This document shows positions 36,862 through 46,326 of a stretch of DNA of 64,000 bases, one piece after another. How positions within the stretch are numbered: the stretch's first letter is position 1; each line of letters starts with the position of its first letter. The DNA is taken from NCBI GenBank assembly GCA_009885995.1, contig VFJQ01000014.1, forward strand, positions 1 through 64,000, read 5' to 3'. Under the pieces are notes generated by a model, which was not told where the DNA came from, ran no database searches, and saw nothing but the letters and a program-made list of their open reading frames with translations. Origin of the DNA: Verrucomicrobiota bacterium. Its GTDB lineage: Bacteria > Verrucomicrobiota > Verrucomicrobiia > Chthoniobacterales > Chthoniobacteraceae. A program made the translations under genes and the position numbers.

Positions 36862-38168
36862 CCGACGCCGAGACTCTCGAACTCACCGAGCTCTGCAACG
36901 CGCTCGCCGACGACCGCCTCACCGAAGCGCAGCGCGTGCAACTCAACGAACGGCTCGCCGCTTCGGAGGAAGCGCGGGTTTTCTACGTCCGCTTCGCCGG
37001 CATGAATGCGAGCCTGTGCGACTACTCTTCCGAGTTGCAAGCCGACGCGCCCGCGCCGCCGAAGCCGAAGATCATCCGTCACCCGATGGCGTGGTGGGCG
37101 GGCATCGGCGCGATCGCTGCGAGCCTCGTCGCGGCTTTCGTCCTGCACGAGAAGCCGGCGGTCGATCCGGCGCCATCGGTCGCCTGGCTCACGGGCTCGA
37201 AGGACGCGCAGTGGAATGGCTCGGGTGGCCCGCAGCCGGGCGACTCGCTTGAGCGTGGACAACGGCTGGATCTTCAGAGCGGCCTCGCGGAGGTGACCTT
37301 CGACAGCGGCGCGCGCGTCGTGCTCGAAGGCCCGACTTCGCTCGAAGTGGAGTCGGCTTGGGCTGCGTCGCTCAAGTCCGGCGTCCTCACCACCAGCACG
37401 CCGAGCGAGGCCGCGGGCTTCCGCGTCGCGAATACGGCGGTGGCCGTCACAAATCTAGGTGGCGACGTGCGCATCGAGACCGACCACACCGGCGGCGCTG
37501 AAGTCGTCGCGCTCAATGGCAGCGCAGAAACCGCCGCGCCCGGGCGCGCGGAGAAGGTGTTACTCAAGAGCAAGCAGGCCCGCCACTTCACCGGCGGCGG
37601 CGCGATGCCGGTCGCCGATCTCGACAAGAAACTCTCGCGCTTCGCCCAGCGTGCCGGCTTGGAACGGAAGGGCCGCCCCGTGAAGCTCACGCAAGGCTCC
37701 AACGCGCGCACCGTCGCGTTCTGGGTGCGCATCGCGAAGGACGCCACGCCCGGCCAGCAGGCGGAGATCGCCGGCTTCGGTCGCCAGAAATCCAACCCGC
37801 TGCGCGTCGCCTGGAACACCACGCCCGAGCACGGCCTGCTCGGCGCGCTCCGCACGGAGCTCGCCGGCGAATCGATCGTCGGCCGCACTTCACTGCGCGA
37901 CGGCGAGTGGCATCACGTCGCGGTGATGATCGTCGGCGGGAAGAAAACGGGGCGCCTCGAACTCAAGCAATACGTCGATGGCCAACTCGAAGGCACGAAG
38001 ATGCTCGCGCGAAAGAAGGTCGATGGGGGCGACGCGCGTGAGTTCGTGCACGCGGGCGATCCGATGGTCGGTGGCGAACTGGACAAGCTGATCTTCGCCG
38101 ACCGTCCGCTGACGCCGTTCGAGCTGCGCACGCTCATCGACACCAACGCGCTCCCCGGCGGGGTGTAG
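36858..38168 (+). CDS. FecR-like membrane regulator with C-terminal LamG domain
   Basis: A 436-residue protein: a short cytosolic N-terminal part (ELTELCNALADDRLT), which resembles anti-sigma N-domains, one membrane segment (~78-97, WWAGIGAIAASLVAAFVL), then a FecR-type beta domain (DLQSGLAEVTFDSGARVVLEGP, VTNLGGDVRIET) and a LamG/concanavalin-like domain (~295-436; GEWHHVAVMIVGG, YVDGQLEGTK). It overlaps the sigma-factor gene by four bases. The likely job is to hold the ECF sigma factor and release it on an extracellular sugar or envelope signal; that is inference from the architecture. Confidence 0.88.
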   Translation: MTDAETLELTELCNALADDRLTEAQRVQLNERLAASEEARVFYVRFAGMNASLCDYSSELQADAPAPPKPKIIRHPMAWWAGIGAIAASLVAAFVLHEKPAVDPAPSVAWLTGSKDAQWNGSGGPQPGDSLERGQRLDLQSGLAEVTFDSGARVVLEGPTSLEVESAWAASLKSGVLTTSTPSEAAGFRVANTAVAVTNLGGDVRIETDHTGGAEVVALNGSAETAAPGRAEKVLLKSKQARHFTGGGAMPVADLDKKLSRFAQRAGLERKGRPVKLTQGSNARTVAFWVRIAKDATPGQQAEIAGFGRQKSNPLRVAWNTTPEHGLLGALRTELAGESIVGRTSLRDGEWHHVAVMIVGGKKTGRLELKQYVDGQLEGTKMLARKKVDGGDAREFVHAGDPMVGGELDKLIFADRPLTPFELRTLIDTNALPGGV

Positions 38169-38173
38169 CCGGG

Positions 38174-39598
38174 CTACGCCATGATCGCCTTCACCACGTT
38201 CCCCTCGACGTCGGTGAGCCGGAAGTCGCGCCCGGCGTAACGGAACGTCAGCTTCTCGTGGTCGAGCCCGAGCAGCGCGAGGATCGTCGCGTGCAGGTCG
38301 TGGATCGGCACTTTGTTCACGACAGCCTCGTAGCCGTAATCGTCGCTCTCGCCGTAGCTGAAGCCGCCCTTCACGCCGCCTCCGGCCATCCACAGCGTGA
38401 ACGCCTTGTTGTTGTGATCGCGTCCGTCGCCGCCCTGCGCGTGCGGCGTGCGGCCGAACTCGCCGGACCAGACGACCAGCGTGTCCTTGAGCAAGCCACG
38501 CTGCTTGAGATCGGTGAGCAGGCCGGCGATCGGTTTGTCCACCGAGTTGCAGTTCGCGGCGAGGCCGGTGCTGAGGTTGAAGTGCTGGTCCCAATTTCCG
38601 TGGGTCACTTCCACAAAGCGCACGCCGGCCTCGATGAATTTGCGCGCGAGCAGGCATTTTCGGCCCATGTCGTCCGTGCCGCCGCTTGGAGCGAAATAGC
38701 TGCCCGATCCACTGCCGCCGCCGATGCCGTAGAGCTTCTTCGTCGCGTCGCTTTCCTTCGAGAGGTCCATCACCGCCGGCATCTGCGTCTGCATTTTGAA
38801 AGCGAGCTCGAACGACTCGATCACCCCTTCCACGTCGGGGTTGAAGCGGTCGCGCGCGAGCTTCTCGCGGTTGAGCGTCTGGATGAGTTCCAGCTCCGTC
38901 TTCTGCGCCGCGGGACTGAGCGAGGTTTCCAAATTGCGCACCTCGCTGTCGCCGAAACGCGGACCTTCCGCGCCGATCTTCGTGGCCTGATAGATCGCGG
39001 GGAGAAATGCGCTGCCGTAGTTCTGCGCGCCACCGACCTGGCTCGACGGAGCGATCGTGATGAAGCCCGGCAGGTTCTCATTCATCGAGCCGAGCCCGTA
39101 GAGCGTCCACGCGCCGAGCGACGGGCGGACGAACTGCGAGTTGCCCGTGTGCATCTTCACGAACGCCTGCGGATGCGCGGGAAGGTCGGTCTGCATCGAG
39201 CGGATGAGCGACATCTCGTCGGCATGCTTCGCGACCTCGGGGAAAAGATCCGAGATCATCAACCCGCTGTGCCCGCGCGGCTGGAACTTCCACTTCGAGC
39301 CGAGCAGCTTCGTGCCGGGCCGCTTGCCCGGCTTGTCGTTGTCCTTCGTGAGCTGCGGCTTGTAGTCGAAGGTATCGACGTGCGACGGCCCGCCGCGCAT
39401 GCAGAGGAAGATCACGCGCTTCGCCCGCGGCGTGAAGTGCGGAGCCTTCGGAGCGAGCGGATTCTCCGCCACGCCGAGCGCACGCTGGACCTCGCCCGCG
39501 AAGGCAAGATAGCCGAAGCCGCAGGCGATGTTTTTCAGAAGGTCGCGGCGGGTAAACAGTGGCGTGATGTCTCCGCAGGAATGATCGGCGTTGTTCAT
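38174..39598 (-). CDS. DUF1501 protein with twin-arginine-like N-terminus
   Basis: A 474-residue DUF1501 protein close in design to the one at 30849: TPLFTRRDLLKNIACGFGYLA (twin-arginine type), KRVIFLCMRGGPSHVDTFDYKP, TLVVWSGEFGRTPHAQGGDGRDHN and FRLTDVEGNVVKAIMA. A glycine/serine-rich loop (GIGGGSGSGSYF) is inserted near residue 300. Here no DUF1549/DUF1553 gene is next to it, so it is an orphan of the usual pair. It converges on the FecR/LamG gene with a 5-base gap. Confidence 0.92.
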   Translation of the reverse strand: MNNADHSCGDITPLFTRRDLLKNIACGFGYLAFAGEVQRALGVAENPLAPKAPHFTPRAKRVIFLCMRGGPSHVDTFDYKPQLTKDNDKPGKRPGTKLLGSKWKFQPRGHSGLMISDLFPEVAKHADEMSLIRSMQTDLPAHPQAFVKMHTGNSQFVRPSLGAWTLYGLGSMNENLPGFITIAPSSQVGGAQNYGSAFLPAIYQATKIGAEGPRFGDSEVRNLETSLSPAAQKTELELIQTLNREKLARDRFNPDVEGVIESFELAFKMQTQMPAVMDLSKESDATKKLYGIGGGSGSGSYFAPSGGTDDMGRKCLLARKFIEAGVRFVEVTHGNWDQHFNLSTGLAANCNSVDKPIAGLLTDLKQRGLLKDTLVVWSGEFGRTPHAQGGDGRDHNNKAFTLWMAGGGVKGGFSYGESDDYGYEAVVNKVPIHDLHATILALLGLDHEKLTFRYAGRDFRLTDVEGNVVKAIMA

Positions 39599-39641
39599 GG
39601 TGGCAGGATTCGGGCGTTGAAACCGCCGCCGTTGGAAAAGG

Positions 39642-40922
39642 TTGCGCCCAGAAAACCGGTGGACGAATCCCCAGCCTGCGCCAGCATCGGCGGCCTTGAA
39701 AGTTCACCCAAATGTCGCCGAAGCCGTCGTCGAGGCGCTGCTCGATATCTTCAAACAGCAGCGCTACGCCGACCGTGTGATCGAGAGCTCGCTCAAGAGC
39801 CACACCAAGTGGGGCTCGCGCGACCGCCGCTTCGTCGCCGAAACCGTTTACGAGCTCGTGCGCTGGTGGCGCAGCTACTGGTATCTCGCCGGCTTGCCGG
39901 CGGCAGACTGCCTCGTGCCGGAAAAAATCTCACCGCGACGCGCCTGGCGCGTCTTTGCAGTCTATATGTGGAAGCTCGACCGCGAGTTCCCGGACATGCG
40001 GGAATGCGAAGGCATCGATACCCGCGAACTCGGCCAGCGGCTCAGCGCAAATCCACCGCTGGCGATCCGCGCAGCGATCCCCGATTGGCTGCACGAAACA
40101 TGCACCGCGGAACTCGGCGACGCGTGGCCGCCGCTACTCGACAAGCTCAACGAACCCGCGGACGTCTTCCTCCGCGCCAATACACTCAAGATCACCGCAG
40201 CCGAACTCATCCCGAAACTCGGCGAGGAGCAGATCGACGCGGATGAAGTCGCGGGCCTTCCCGACACGCTCCGCCTCCGGGAGCGCCGGAACGTTCTTAA
40301 CACCAAGGCGTTTCACGCCGGCCTCTTCGAAGTCCAGGACGCCGGCTCGCAGCGCATCGCACCGCTGCTCGAAGCCGCGCCCGGCATGCGCGTGATCGAC
40401 GCCTGCGCGGGCGCCGGCGGCAAGACGCTGCACCTCGCCGCGCTGATGAAGAACAAGGGCCGGATCATCGCGCTCGACGTGCATCAGTGGAAGCTCGACG
40501 AACTCCGCCGCCGCGCCGCGCGCAACGGCGCCGACACGATCGTGACGCGACTGATCGAGGACGCAAAATCCATCAAGCGCATGGAGGCTGACGCCGACCG
40601 TGTGCTGCTCGACGTGCCGTGCTCCGGCCTCGGCGTGCTGCGCCGCGCTCCGGACACGAAATGGAAGCTGAAGCCCCAGGAACTCGATCGCCTCCGCGCC
40701 ACACAAGCCGACATCCTGCGCCGCTATTCGAAGATGGTGAAACCCGGCGGAAAGCTCGTCTATGCCACGTGCAGCATCCTCCCGAGCGAGAATGAAAAGC
40801 AGGTCCAGTCTTTCCTCACCGATGCCGGCCCAGCATGGCAACTCGACACCGAACTCACGCTCCGGCCCGACCTCGGAAACACCGACGGCTTCTACGCCGC
40901 GCGCTTGGTGCGCGTGAGCTGA
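39642..40922 (+). CDS. RsmB/NOP-family RNA m5C methyltransferase
   Basis: A SAM-dependent RNA cytosine-C5 methyltransferase. Motif I is VIDACAGAGGKTLHLAALM; the catalytic cysteines are in LLDVPCSGLGVLRR (motif IV) and YATCSILPSEN (motif VI). The N-terminal helical NusB-like part (VVEALLDIFKQQRYADRVIESSLK) is only partly like RsmB, so the exact rRNA target is open. There is no ATG at the beginning: TTG at 39642 (426 residues) or TTG at 39696 (408 residues, giving a start at KVHPNVAEAV) are the candidates; I keep the longer one with low certainty. Confidence 0.88.
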   Translation: MRPENRWTNPQPAPASAALKVHPNVAEAVVEALLDIFKQQRYADRVIESSLKSHTKWGSRDRRFVAETVYELVRWWRSYWYLAGLPAADCLVPEKISPRRAWRVFAVYMWKLDREFPDMRECEGIDTRELGQRLSANPPLAIRAAIPDWLHETCTAELGDAWPPLLDKLNEPADVFLRANTLKITAAELIPKLGEEQIDADEVAGLPDTLRLRERRNVLNTKAFHAGLFEVQDAGSQRIAPLLEAAPGMRVIDACAGAGGKTLHLAALMKNKGRIIALDVHQWKLDELRRRAARNGADTIVTRLIEDAKSIKRMEADADRVLLDVPCSGLGVLRRAPDTKWKLKPQELDRLRATQADILRRYSKMVKPGGKLVYATCSILPSENEKQVQSFLTDAGPAWQLDTELTLRPDLGNTDGFYAARLVRVS

Positions 40923-40923
40923 G

Positions 40924-42279
40924 TTACCACTTCGCGAGCTGCTCGGGGAAGCGGCAGCGGATGCAATCGCTCGCGTCGTGCTGGCAGAAGTCCTCGTAGA
41001 TTTGCAGCAACCCCTGCTGGATCGCGGCGGAGCGCAGCAATGACGCAGCACGCGCACTGTCCGGGCCGAAGAGGCGCAGCGCAGCGATCTCGACGCGACG
41101 GTTCGAGAGCGTCGCGGGGAGGTTTTTGAAGCCGAGCCAGCGCGACGAGTCCTCGGCGAAAGCGAGCGGGTAGAACACGTTTGCGAGCATCTCCGTCACG
41201 CGCGTTTCGCCGACGAGCGCCATCCGCTTCGCCGATGCCTTCGACGTGAGCGTGTAGTGGAAATCCCAGAACTCGTCCGAGAGCGTCGCAAAGAAATCCG
41301 TGATGCCCGCCGGGTCGCAGCGCTGCCGCAGCGCGCGGATTTTCGTCCAGTGGCGGACGATCTGGGCGAGCGCGGCGAGGCGGCGCTGCGGGTGGTTCAG
41401 CGGGCGTTGCCCACCCAGCTTCCACAGGTCCGCGGGAACGGTGAGGCGCTCGAACTCCGCACGCTGCGCCCACCAGCCCGACCACATCCCGCGCAGATAC
41501 TCGCGGCTTTCCGGTGGAAACTCGCGCGTCGGCAGGAAGCCGGCGACGCCGAAGATCAGCGCATCCGCGCCGGCCTTCGCGCCGCGCAGCAGCTTCAGCG
41601 GAAGCCGCTGAGCGAGGAGGGTGAATGGCAGCTTGTTGCTCTTGTAGCCGAGTGTCGTCGCGAGCGCCTGGTAGAGCGCATCGTCGGCGCCATGAATCTC
41701 GCCGAGCCGCGCGAGCGCCGCGGCCTTGCGCTTGAGCCGGTGCTCTGCGGCGCCGAGGAGGACTTCGCGCACCTTCTCCTCGGGCAGCTCGCGGAGCGGC
41801 GCGACGCACCGGCCGGGCTTCGCCTCGGGCTGTGGGTTCGGCGGTTCGTCGGTGAGGCTGGAAACATCGAGCAACACCTGCGGCACGAGCCGGTGCGCAC
41901 GGGTGCGGGTGAAGAACTCGCTGCCGCCGCGCTCGGTGAAAACGTGCAACACCGCTGACTCGAACGCCGGATTCTCCGCGTGGCCGTGCCGCTCCCAATC
42001 GCGCACGTCCGTGTCCAGCTCGATGCACCCGCGCACCGGCTCCGCGCCGTCGATCGCCACGGCGGCCTCGACGAAATCGGGACCGGCCTCGCGATTCCAG
42101 ACGCCGAATTGGACGACGCTCACGCGGCGCCCATCGGTGGCCGTGAACTCCCGCCCAAAGTCACCCGCAAACCAGTGCGCTTGCATCTCGTGTTCGCTGA
42201 ATTTGCGCGGCACGCGCAGCAGCGACTCCTCGCGCGTCCGCGATGTCAGCAATTCCGAGTAGCGGCTTCCCGCGCTCAC
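40924..42279 (-). CDS. DUF2851 family protein
   Basis: A 451-residue DUF2851 protein, a family best known from Bacteroidetes and Verrucomicrobiota. Conserved-looking parts: QFGVWNREAGPDFVEAAVAI, GCIELDTDVRDWERHGH, LYQALATTLGYKSNK and the cysteine-bearing end CQHDASDCIRCRFPEQL. The family fold has been compared with PD-(D/E)XK nucleases; the motif GPDFxxAxI...GxIELD fits such a core, but activity is unproved. It starts with GTG overlapping the TIGR03790 stop (GTGA) and is the last gene of the MBL-TIGR03790-DUF2851 operon. Confidence 0.88.
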   Translation of the reverse strand: MSAGSRYSELLTSRTREESLLRVPRKFSEHEMQAHWFAGDFGREFTATDGRRVSVVQFGVWNREAGPDFVEAAVAIDGAEPVRGCIELDTDVRDWERHGHAENPAFESAVLHVFTERGGSEFFTRTRAHRLVPQVLLDVSSLTDEPPNPQPEAKPGRCVAPLRELPEEKVREVLLGAAEHRLKRKAAALARLGEIHGADDALYQALATTLGYKSNKLPFTLLAQRLPLKLLRGAKAGADALIFGVAGFLPTREFPPESREYLRGMWSGWWAQRAEFERLTVPADLWKLGGQRPLNHPQRRLAALAQIVRHWTKIRALRQRCDPAGITDFFATLSDEFWDFHYTLTSKASAKRMALVGETRVTEMLANVFYPLAFAEDSSRWLGFKNLPATLSNRRVEIAALRLFGPDSARAASLLRSAAIQQGLLQIYEDFCQHDASDCIRCRFPEQLAKW

Positions 42280-43832
42280 GGCTGCAAGCCTGCCGTTGTC
42301 TCGGCGAGTTGCGCTGCGAGTCCGCGCAGCACTTCGGCACCGGGCGCGGCGGGAAACTGCGCGCTCCGCTTTCTCGCGAGCATCTCTGCATCCTGCGGGC
42401 GCTTGAGGGAGCGGAGCTGGAAGAACTGATGGATCGTCGCGCGCAGGATATCCGCGGGCTCGCGATACAGCCCGGCGGCGTCCTCAAAAGTATGCTGCGC
42501 GTCGCCGATTCGGTCGGCGGTGAGTTGCAGCAAGCCGAGCCCTTCGAGGATGGCCCCGCTCTTGAACTGCTTCGCCAGCTTTCGCAGTTCCTTCGCACCT
42601 TCCTCCGGTCCGCGATCGAACCACACCTGCGCGCCGAGCCGATACGCTTCCCACTCGTCGCGCGGCGAGTCGCCGGTCGCGGCCAGTCCTTCCGGGAACG
42701 GCCGATACAACGGATCGCCGACGAAAGTCGTCATCCACGAGAGCATCCGCTGCGACATGTAAGCGCTCTCCGCGAACGTGAAGCCGGCGCGGAGGCGGTC
42801 GGCGAACACGTCGAGACTCGGCGTGAATCCGAGGAACGGCTCATATACGTTGCCGATCGTCGCCGCCGCGCCGGCAGCGAGCAGCGGGCCGCACCAGTTC
42901 CGCCGCGGATCGCGCAGCGTGGCCCCGCTGAACGAGTGCAAGTGCACCGCGACCGCGCCGGGCTCGAACCGGAAATCCGACCGCACGAACGGCCCCGCCA
43001 CATTCTCCGCATACCAGCCGAGATAGAGGGCCGCGTGCGTCATCGGATACGACTCTGGATAAAGCCCAGCACCCGTATCCATCACCACGGGCATCCCCTT
43101 GCGGCGCGTGGTCGTCGCGGCGTTGAGCAGCCATTTGTCGCCTTCGATGAGCTGTGGATCGGCCGTCCCGCGCGCGTCGATGTAGGCGATCCCGCGTAGC
43201 CCGCTCTGCTCAGCCGCGAGCGAATCGTCGATCATCCGCCGCACCAATGCGGGCGTCGGAGCATCGAGCCGGCAGACGAGCAGCAGCGACGGGATGCCGC
43301 TCTCGCGCATCCGCTGATAGCTGCGGAAATACGGGTTGTTCAGCCCGCCGGAGATGCGGCGCGAAAAGACGCCGAGCACCGCGAGTTCCGAATCCACCGC
43401 CGCCTCGTTGTGCGCCACCACCTGCGGCGGTCCGTCCTTTTTGTCGCCCTCGTAGGGCTCGGACTGCGGCGCGATCTTCAGCGGGATGCCGCGGATCAGC
43501 GCGACGAAACGGATGCGACTCGACTCGACTCGGCCGCGCGAACTGCCCGCGGCGCGCAGCTTCCACCACTTCCTTTTCTCGAACACGGCACGCAGCGGAT
43601 CGGCGATGTCGCGATCGAACTCCGCGCGAGTGACCTCCTCATTCATCGAGCACTTCAGCCCGACGATGTTTTCCTCCGCGATCCCACGCTTCTCCGCGTA
43701 GTAGCGCGCGAGCTCGCGCGAATCGTGATCGGTCTCGTTGAAGACAACGATCGTCGAAGCCGATTCGGGCACGACCGTCGCAGCGCGCCCCGCAGCCAGC
43801 ATGAATGCAAACAGCGCAGCCGCGAACCTCAT
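42276..43832 (-). CDS. TIGR03790 family secreted protein
   Basis: A 518-residue exported protein with a signal peptide (MRFAAALFAFMLAAGRAA). The start of the mature part, ASTIVVFNETDHDSRELARYYAEKRGI, is characteristic of TIGR03790, a family of unknown function found in Verrucomicrobiota, Planctomycetes and Acidobacteria. Further blocks are FVALIRGIPLKIAP and YPMTHAALYLGWYAENVAGPF. The C-terminal ~120 residues look like a TPR-type helical tail. It overlaps both operon neighbours by four bases (with the MBL gene upstream and DUF2851 downstream), implying co-translation. Confidence 0.88.
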   Translation of the reverse strand: MRFAAALFAFMLAAGRAATVVPESASTIVVFNETDHDSRELARYYAEKRGIAEENIVGLKCSMNEEVTRAEFDRDIADPLRAVFEKRKWWKLRAAGSSRGRVESSRIRFVALIRGIPLKIAPQSEPYEGDKKDGPPQVVAHNEAAVDSELAVLGVFSRRISGGLNNPYFRSYQRMRESGIPSLLLVCRLDAPTPALVRRMIDDSLAAEQSGLRGIAYIDARGTADPQLIEGDKWLLNAATTTRRKGMPVVMDTGAGLYPESYPMTHAALYLGWYAENVAGPFVRSDFRFEPGAVAVHLHSFSGATLRDPRRNWCGPLLAAGAAATIGNVYEPFLGFTPSLDVFADRLRAGFTFAESAYMSQRMLSWMTTFVGDPLYRPFPEGLAATGDSPRDEWEAYRLGAQVWFDRGPEEGAKELRKLAKQFKSGAILEGLGLLQLTADRIGDAQHTFEDAAGLYREPADILRATIHQFFQLRSLKRPQDAEMLARKRSAQFPAAPGAEVLRGLAAQLAETTAGLQP

Positions 43833-44608
43833 GGCTCCAGCCTCAACCCATCGAAGGCGATGCGCACGCCGGGCGGCAGCGCGGCCTCGGTCTCGGCGTG
43901 CGCGAGTTCGTGGCAGAGATGCGTGAACCAAGTCTGGCCCGCCTGCACCTGCGCGACCACGGCGAGCGCTTCCTCGACGTTCATGTGCGTCGGGTGTGGT
44001 TTGTGGCGGAGCGCATCCACGATGAGATGCCGCACGCCGCGGATGCGTTCAATCACCGGCTCCGGCACCGCTTTGCAGTCGCTGATGTAAGCCGCCAGCT
44101 TTTCGCCGCGCCGCGTGAAGAGGTAGCCGAAGACGGTCGTGCGTCCGTGCGGCACCGGCAGCGGCGTCAGCTCCGTCTCACCGAGCGCGAACGGCTCCGC
44201 AACCACATGCGGCTCGGGATGCAGGTAGCCGGGGAAGCGATTCTCGCCGTTGAACGCGAACACGAATACGCGCCGCAGATCGTCCATCGTCTCCGCCGAC
44301 GCATAGACCGGCAGCAACCGCTGATGCCAGAAAAACGGCCGCAGATCGTCAAAGCCCATGACGTGATCCGTGTGCGCGTGGGTAAAGACGACCGCATCCA
44401 TCCGGCGCACGTTTTCGCGCAGGCACTGCGTGCGGAAGTCCGGCCCGGTATCCACGACGAACGCGCACTCCGGCGTCTCCACGTAGATCGACGCGCGCGT
44501 GCGCTGGTCGCGCGGATCGTCCGAGCGACACGTCGCGCAGTCGCACGCGATCACGGGCACGCCTTGCGAAGTGCCGGTGCCGAGAAATGTGATCGTGAGG
44601 TCGCCCAT
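43829..44608 (-). CDS. MBL-fold metallohydrolase (PhnP-like)
   Basis: A 259-residue metallo-beta-lactamase-fold enzyme. The metal motif is FTHAHTDHVMGFDD (HxHxDH), with further ligands in HLIVDALRHKPHPTHMN and WFTHLCH. The N-terminus LTITFLGTGTSQGVPVIACDCATC has the CxxC-type cysteine pair seen in PhnP and related cyclic-phosphodiesterases. A nucleotide or phosphodiester substrate is therefore likely; no phn genes are present. It is the first gene of a three-gene coupled operon and is divergent from recN, whose start lies 49 bases away. Confidence 0.9.
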   Translation of the reverse strand: MGDLTITFLGTGTSQGVPVIACDCATCRSDDPRDQRTRASIYVETPECAFVVDTGPDFRTQCLRENVRRMDAVVFTHAHTDHVMGFDDLRPFFWHQRLLPVYASAETMDDLRRVFVFAFNGENRFPGYLHPEPHVVAEPFALGETELTPLPVPHGRTTVFGYLFTRRGEKLAAYISDCKAVPEPVIERIRGVRHLIVDALRHKPHPTHMNVEEALAVVAQVQAGQTWFTHLCHELAHAETEAALPPGVRIAFDGLRLEP

Positions 44609-44657
44609 CGTGATGCGTCGGATTGAAAGCCGCGCGGACGCTCCCATACTCCGCGCC

Positions 44658-46322
44658 GTGCCCGCAACCCTTTCATCCCTCCGCATCCGCAACCTCGCAC
44701 TCGTCGATGAACTCGAATGGTCGCTCGCGCCCGGCTGCACCGCGATCACCGGCGAGACCGGTTCAGGCAAATCGATCATCGTCGGCGCGCTCAAGCTCGT
44801 GCTCGGCGAACGCGCGGACAAGACGCTGATCCGCACCGGCGCGGAGAGCTGCACGGTCGAGGCGGTCTTCGTGGTGAAGGACGCACGCGCGCTGAACGCC
44901 ACGCTCGAAGAGCAGGGCGTCGAGCCGTGCGAAGACGGGCAGCTCCTGCTCAAGCGCGTCTTCACCGCCGCGGGCGCGAACCGGCAATTCATCAACGGCA
45001 GCCCGACCACGCTCTCCGTGCTCAAAGACCTCGGCGACGGCCTCGTCGATCTGCACGGCCCGCATGATCACCAGTCGCTCCTCTCGATCGAGAAACAGCT
45101 CGCGCTCCTCGACGCCTACGCCGGCGCGGAGACGCTCGTCGCCGAATATTCCGCCGCGTGGCGCGCGCTGAATCAACTCACCGCCGAGCGCGACGACCTC
45201 GCCGCGAGCGAAGCCTCCGTCGAACGCGAACTCGACCTGCTGCGGCACCAGGTCCGCGAGATCGACGCCGCGCAGCTTCGCCCCGACGAGGAGGAGGAAG
45301 TCAGCGCGCGCTACGCCGTCGCGTCGAACGCGCGCCGCCTGCTGGAGCTCTCCGGTGCCGCGCTCGGCCGCCTCACCGAGGCCGACGACGCCGTGCTTTC
45401 CCGCCTCGGCGAGCTCGGCAAGCTCCTGCGCGATCTCGAACGCATCGACCCCGCCGCGGCGCGCTTCACTGATGCCCTCACGCGCGGCACCGCCGAACTC
45501 GACGACCTCGCCTCCAGCCTCCAGCGCTACGCCGACGATCTCGACCTCGAACCCGGCGAGCTCGCCACTCTCGAAGAACGCGTCTCCCTCTTCGAGACGC
45601 TCAAACGCAAATACGGCCCCACGCTCGCCGCCGTGCTCGACTTCCACGCCACCGCCGCCGCGCGGCTCAGCAAGATCGAAGGCCGCAGCGAAGAGCTCGC
45701 ACGCCTCGACCGCGAGATCGCCTCCGCACGCAAAACCCTCTCCGACCTCGCCGCGAAACTCAGCGCGAAACGCAAAGCCGCCGCACCCAAGCTCGCCGAG
45801 AGCGTGACCGCGCACCTGCGCGACCTCGGCTTTGCACGCAGCGAATTTTCCACGCAGCTCACCGCCCTGCCCACCCCCGGCCCGCGCGGCGCCGAGAGCG
45901 CTGAGTTCCTCTTCGCTCCGAACCCCGGCGAGCCCGCCAAGCCTCTCCGCGCCGTGGCCTCCAGCGGTGAAATCTCCCGCGTGATGCTCGCCGTGAAAAC
46001 CACGCTCGCCGCGCAGGACACCGTCGCGCTGCTCGTCTTCGACGAGATCGACGCGAACGTCGGCGGCGAGATCGCCCACGCCGTCGGCGCAAAGATGGCG
46101 GGCCTCGGCGAGCGCCACCAGGTGCTCTGCATCACGCACCTCCCGCAAGTCGCCGCCGCCGCCGCCGCACAGTTCGTGGTGACGAAGGAGTTCGTCAGCG
46201 AACGCACCGTCTCCCGCCTCACCGAAGTGAGTGGCAAAGCACGCGTCGAGGAAATCGCCCGGATGCTCGGCGGCAAGACCGACAGCGCCCTCACCCACGC
46301 GCGCACGTTGCTGAAGCGCTGA
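44658..46322 (+). CDS. recN: DNA repair protein RecN
   Basis: RecN is an SMC-like ATPase in double-strand-break repair. The Walker A is GETGSGKS at residues 32-39, the N-terminal LSSLRIRNLALVDELEW is typical, coiled-coil arms span ~150-360, the signature motif is ASSGEISRVMLAVKTTLA, and Walker B is LLVFDEIDANVGGEIA; LGERHQVLCITHLPQVAAAA follows. Length is 554 residues, as usual. I choose GTG 44658 as start; an in-frame ATG at 44613 would add 15 residues overlapping the divergent MBL gene's start region. Confidence 0.95.
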   Translation: MPATLSSLRIRNLALVDELEWSLAPGCTAITGETGSGKSIIVGALKLVLGERADKTLIRTGAESCTVEAVFVVKDARALNATLEEQGVEPCEDGQLLLKRVFTAAGANRQFINGSPTTLSVLKDLGDGLVDLHGPHDHQSLLSIEKQLALLDAYAGAETLVAEYSAAWRALNQLTAERDDLAASEASVERELDLLRHQVREIDAAQLRPDEEEEVSARYAVASNARRLLELSGAALGRLTEADDAVLSRLGELGKLLRDLERIDPAAARFTDALTRGTAELDDLASSLQRYADDLDLEPGELATLEERVSLFETLKRKYGPTLAAVLDFHATAAARLSKIEGRSEELARLDREIASARKTLSDLAAKLSAKRKAAAPKLAESVTAHLRDLGFARSEFSTQLTALPTPGPRGAESAEFLFAPNPGEPAKPLRAVASSGEISRVMLAVKTTLAAQDTVALLVFDEIDANVGGEIAHAVGAKMAGLGERHQVLCITHLPQVAAAAAAQFVVTKEFVSERTVSRLTEVSGKARVEEIARMLGGKTDSALTHARTLLKR

Positions 46323-46326
46323 GATC

